From Planctomycetota bacterium (lineage in GTDB: Bacteria; Planctomycetota; UBA1135; GCA-002686595), in contig JADYYP010000045.1 in the NCBI GenBank assembly GCA_020853575.1, positions 558,001 through 622,000 on the forward strand: DNA of 64,000 bases, written 5' to 3'. This document shows, one piece after another, positions 60,927-64,000 of the stretch. The notes beneath the pieces were generated by a model. It saw only the letters and a list, made by a program, of their open reading frames with translations, made no database searches and was not told where the DNA came from. A program made the translations under genes and the position numbers. Numbering within the stretch: position 1 is the stretch's first letter; every line of letters begins with the position of its first letter.

Positions 60927-60935
60927 GGCGAGCTC

Positions 60936-61691
60936 CTAGGCGGGTTGGACCGCGATGTCGGGTGCGGCGGGTGGCGGAGTCGTCGGCGCCGCTGGAGTGC
61001 GCGCGATCGGCGCTCCGAGCGTGAGGTGCTCCGCGACGTGCGCGTACAACTCCTCCACGCGACGCGCGAACGTGTCGACACGCGACTTCAGCCAGAAGTA
61101 CAAGACCTGCGTGGGCACCGCGATCGTCAAGCCCGCCGCGGTCGTGATCAGCGCTTGACTGATGCCGGCCGCGAGCAGCTCGGGGCGACCGAGGCCTTCG
61201 TGCAGCGCGACCGTCGTGAACGCCACGATCATGCCGTACACCGTGCCGAGGAAGCCCAGCAACGGCGCCAGCATCGAGATGTACACGAGGGGCTTGAGGT
61301 TCGCTGAGAGCGCGCGCACTTCGCGCCGAGCCGCGTCCTCGACCAGCTTCTCGCGCTCGGCGAAGGGCGCCCCCCACTGCACCAAGGCCACGCGCATCAC
61401 GCGCGCCGCCGGCGTCGAGCGCTGTTGGCACAGCTCGACTCCGCGCGCGACGCCGCCCGCGGACAGCGCTGCCTCGAGCTCGCGCTCGAAACCGTTGGTG
61501 CCCAAGGCGCGTGCACGCAGGCGCAACATGCGCTCGAAGGCATAGGCCAGCGCGAGCACCGAGCTCAACGCCAGCGGAATCATCACCGGACCGCCGGCGA
61601 CGACCATGTCGAAGATCGAGTCGAGCCGCGCGCCGGCGGCCGGCGCCAGCGCGGGGTCTTGCGTCAACAGAGGCTCGAGAACGAGGGCCAT
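60936..61691 (-). CDS. exbB: ExbB/TolQ/MotA-type proton channel protein
   Basis: 251 residues from the ATG at 61691, with GGAG about 7 nt upstream. Three hydrophobic helices are visible: about 33-52, then two in the C-terminal half with the family signature LAPLLGFLGTVYGMIVAF and ALITTAAGLTIAVPTQVLYFWL. These are the pore-forming segments of the ExbB/TolQ/MotA family. A Pro/Ala-rich C-terminal tail is lineage-typical. With ExbD it forms the proton-driven motor of an envelope energy-transduction system. Confidence 0.92.
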   Translation of the reverse strand: MALVLEPLLTQDPALAPAAGARLDSIFDMVVAGGPVMIPLALSSVLALAYAFERMLRLRARALGTNGFERELEAALSAGGVARGVELCQQRSTPAARVMRVALVQWGAPFAEREKLVEDAARREVRALSANLKPLVYISMLAPLLGFLGTVYGMIVAFTTVALHEGLGRPELLAAGISQALITTAAGLTIAVPTQVLYFWLKSRVDTFARRVEELYAHVAEHLTLGAPIARTPAAPTTPPPAAPDIAVQPA

Positions 61692-61811
61692 GGGAACTCC
61701 AGAGATGAGAGGGGTCGAACCAGGGACGTGCGCGACGCGCGCACGACGCGTCGAGGCACAGCATGGGCCGGCGGCGCGCACGCAGCGCGCCGCAGTCGGC
61801 GGACAAGGGAT

Positions 61812-64000
61812 TCAGCGTTGCAGCGCATCCAGCCGTTCCTTCGCGCGCGCGGCGAAAGGCGACTTGGGGTACTTCTCGAGCACTTCGCGGTAGCGCGCGC
61901 GCGCTTTTTCGACTTGCTCGAGCGCCTCCAGCGCGCCGCCGGCCAGGTACGTGGCTTCCGCGACCAGCTCCCCGGACTCGTAGAGCAGGGCGACTTTGAG
62001 GAACTGCGCGAGCGCATCTTCATGTTGACCGGCGGTACTGGAGAGCAAGCCGAGCTCGAGACGTGCGCGAGCGGCCGGCAACCCGCGGTCGACGGCCAGC
62101 ACACGCTCGAAGGCCGCGCGAGCCGCACGCGAGTCTCCACGGCCGACCGCGGCGCGCCCGCGCCACACGTCCGCCTCGGCGGCCTGCTCGAAGCTCGGCG
62201 CACGCCGCGCGAGCTCCGCCAGCGCCGCCTCGCACTCCTTCCAGTGGCCGAGCTCACCGTGCGCGCGTCCAAGACGGAACAGCGCCTTGGGCACGCTGGC
62301 GTGCTTGCCTTGCTCGCGCACTAGGCGCTCCAGCGGCGCGAGCGCGAGCTCGAACTGATCCGTGCGCACGTAGCAGTCGCCGAGCAAGTACAGCGACTCG
62401 CCCGCGAGCTCGTGCCGTGGGTGCTCCTCGATCAGCCGCGCGAAGCACGGGAGCGCGTCCGCTGTTCGCCCGCGGCGCAGCAGCGCGAAGCCCTTCTTGT
62501 AGAGCGCTTGCGCTTGGACCTGCGCGGCGCCGTGGGCCAACGCCAACTCGTAGAGCTCGAGGGCGCGCTCGTCGTCGCCGGCCTCGAAGCGCAGCTCACC
62601 CACGAAGAAGGTCGCCTCCGCGAGCGCCGGACGCGCCGCCTCGCTGGGCCCGAGCTTCCAAGCCGTGCGCGCCGCGGCCTCGGCGTCGTCGGCGTGCTTC
62701 GCGTGCAGTGCCAGCCAGGCGCTTTCGATCAGCACTTCGGCCTGGACATCGCGGGCGCCGCGCGCGCGCGCGAGCACCTCGTCGTACACCGACTGGGCTT
62801 CGGCGGCGCGACCGCCTTCGCTGAGCGCGGCTCCCGCCAAGCGCGCCGTGCCGAGCAACTTGCGCGGCTCGCCACCGGCGCGCACGAAGCGCCGGTGTGC
62901 TGCAACCACGCCGTCCTTGTCGCCGCACTTCTCGAGCGCCCACACCAAGAGCTCCAGCGCCGGCCGCGCGAGCTCGGGCGCCAGATTCGCGCGTGCCGTG
63001 AGCTGGCTGAGCGTCCGCGCCGCGGCCTGCACGTCGCCGGCCTCGTAGGCGCACCAGGCCAGGCCGTAACGCGCTCGGTCGGCGAGCTCGTGCTCCGGAA
63101 AGCGCGCGATCACATCGGAGTAGCCGCGCTGGGCTTGATCGCGGAGTCCCTGCTTGGCGGCGCGCTCGGCGAGATCGAACAGCGCGCCCACGACCGCGGG
63201 AGCGTCGGGGAACTCCCGCACCAGGCGCTCGCTCCACTGCCCGGCGTTGTCGGAGTCGAGCCGCATCAGTCCCTGGAGCGCATCGGCGGTGTGCGCTCCC
63301 ACCGGGTCCACCTCCACGCTCTGACGCCAGGCACGGATCGCTCCAGCGAGATCCCCCTGTCGCTCGAGGCAACGCCCGAGCATGTAGCGCGCTTCGCGGG
63401 CCTCTTCGCTCTCGCGATGCAGCTCGAGCAACTTCGAGAACAGCTCGGCCGCGCCGCTCGCGTCGCCGCGCAGGAAGCGACACCACGCCGCGCGCGACTG
63501 GGCGCGCGCCGCCAGAGCGGGTTGCCGCGCAGACTCGCACGCGAGCAGGAACAACGGCTCGGCTTCGTCGAAGTGCTGCGCCGCGAGCGCGACCTCGCCG
63601 AGGACGATGCGCATCTCGGGTCCGTGCTCGCTCGCAGGGAACCTCTCCAGGAGCGCGCGCGCCGAGCGGCCCGCGTCCTCGAGCTTGCCCGCGTTGAACG
63701 CCGCCAGGGCCGCCGCGTACACGGCGTAGTCGGACTGAGCCTTCGCATAGCTTCGCGCGGCGTCCTCGACGCGCCCGAGCTCCGAGAGCACGTCGCCGCG
63801 CAAGATGTTCAGGCGCTCGGCGAGCGGATCCGCCGGGCGACGCGCGAGAGCGTCGTCGACGGCGGACAAGGCCTCCTCGGCCGCGTGAGTGTCGAGCAAG
63901 GCGCGCGCGAGCCAATAGCCGCCCTCGGGATCCTGGGCCGAGGCGCGCAACGGCTCGAGCGCCGACTTCGAGTCGCCGGCCCGGACACGCTCGATGCCCA
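61812..64000 (-). CDS. TPR-repeat protein, partial (runs off the right edge)
   Basis: The frame is open to the window end, so the start lies outside; at least 729 residues are encoded here. Many TPR-like repeats are present, such as LGRVEDAARSYAKAQ, FDEAEPLFLLACESARQ, GDLAGAIRAWRQSVEVDP, GDDERALELYELALAHG and EQVEKARARYREVLEKYP. No membrane helix is visible in this part. It precedes ExbB by 120 bp on the same strand; a YbgF/CpoB-like or other TPR protein is often encoded with Tol/ExbBD systems, so it is probably part of the same envelope machine. Confidence 0.85.
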   Translation of the reverse strand, partial: GIERVRAGDSKSALEPLRASAQDPEGGYWLARALLDTHAAEEALSAVDDALARRPADPLAERLNILRGDVLSELGRVEDAARSYAKAQSDYAVYAAALAAFNAGKLEDAGRSARALLERFPASEHGPEMRIVLGEVALAAQHFDEAEPLFLLACESARQPALAARAQSRAAWCRFLRGDASGAAELFSKLLELHRESEEAREARYMLGRCLERQGDLAGAIRAWRQSVEVDPVGAHTADALQGLMRLDSDNAGQWSERLVREFPDAPAVVGALFDLAERAAKQGLRDQAQRGYSDVIARFPEHELADRARYGLAWCAYEAGDVQAAARTLSQLTARANLAPELARPALELLVWALEKCGDKDGVVAAHRRFVRAGGEPRKLLGTARLAGAALSEGGRAAEAQSVYDEVLARARGARDVQAEVLIESAWLALHAKHADDAEAAARTAWKLGPSEAARPALAEATFFVGELRFEAGDDERALELYELALAHGAAQVQAQALYKKGFALLRRGRTADALPCFARLIEEHPRHELAGESLYLLGDCYVRTDQFELALAPLERLVREQGKHASVPKALFRLGRAHGELGHWKECEAALAELARRAPSFEQAAEADVWRGRAAVGRGDSRAARAAFERVLAVDRGLPAARARLELGLLSSTAGQHEDALAQFLKVALLYESGELVAEATYLAGGALEALEQVEKARARYREVLEKYPKSPFAARAKERLDALQR

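Overview
The window is about 70% GC and contains only protein-coding genes on both strands. I saw no tRNA, rRNA, CRISPR array, transposase or integrase. The gene content points to a member of the Planctomycetota, probably one of the high-GC marine lineages. The markers are a Ser/Thr kinase fused to TPRs, many large secreted proteins with carboxypeptidase-regulatory-like (CpReg), FG-GAP, SBBP/beta-propeller or beta-helix repeats, an ECF sigma factor paired with a FecR-like protein, an ExbB/ExbD operon feeding a giant membrane protein, and frequent GTG/TTG starts with ATGA, GTGA or TTGA stop-start overlaps. The taxonomic placement is inference from gene content.

Layout. 0.2-5.8 kb (minus): a MamK-type bacterial actin, a degenerate-GGDEF coiled-coil protein, an HDOD protein and a two-gene ABC exporter. 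5.8-11.2 kb (plus): an SGNH-fold protein, a polysaccharide flippase, a second SGNH-fold protein and a secreted M1 aminopeptidase. 11.3-24.4 kb (minus): a long, mostly translationally coupled operon of MoxR, DUF58, TgpA-like transglutaminase, ABC ATPase-permease fusion, PDZ lipoprotein, two FG-GAP proteins, an HD-domain protein and a beta-helix/PA14 protein. 24.5-30.5 kb (plus): a DapB-like dehydrogenase, an alpha-oxoamine-synthase-like PLP enzyme and a LysA-type decarboxylase, then a beta-lactamase-fold serine hydrolase and a CpReg protein.

30.5-35.4 kb (minus): a lipoprotein, a sodium:solute symporter, an ASKHA sugar-kinase-like protein and citrate synthase. 35.6-38.8 kb (plus): GT2 glycosyltransferase, nucleotide-sugar dehydrogenase and epimerase, one polysaccharide-precursor operon. 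38.8-47.7 kb: an SBBP-type propeller protein, the kinase-TPR protein, a membrane TPR protein and an ECF sigma with a FecR/CpReg membrane protein. 47.7-50.1 kb is sparse, with a Cys-rich secreted protein and unknowns. 50.1-51.3 kb: two divergent peroxiredoxin-type genes. 51.4-57 kb: a large CpReg protein, an SRPBCC protein and a second propeller protein. 57.1-64.0 kb (minus): a TPR protein (running off the window), ExbB, ExbD and a propeller/alpha-toroid fusion that carries a TonB-like Ser-x3-His transmembrane segment.

The points most worth following up are the MamK-type actin outside any visible magnetosome context, the candidate TonB-like transducer embedded in the 1118-residue fusion next to ExbBD, and the DapB/AOS/LysA enzyme trio. 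All family calls come from reading motifs in the translated sequence; no database search was run.
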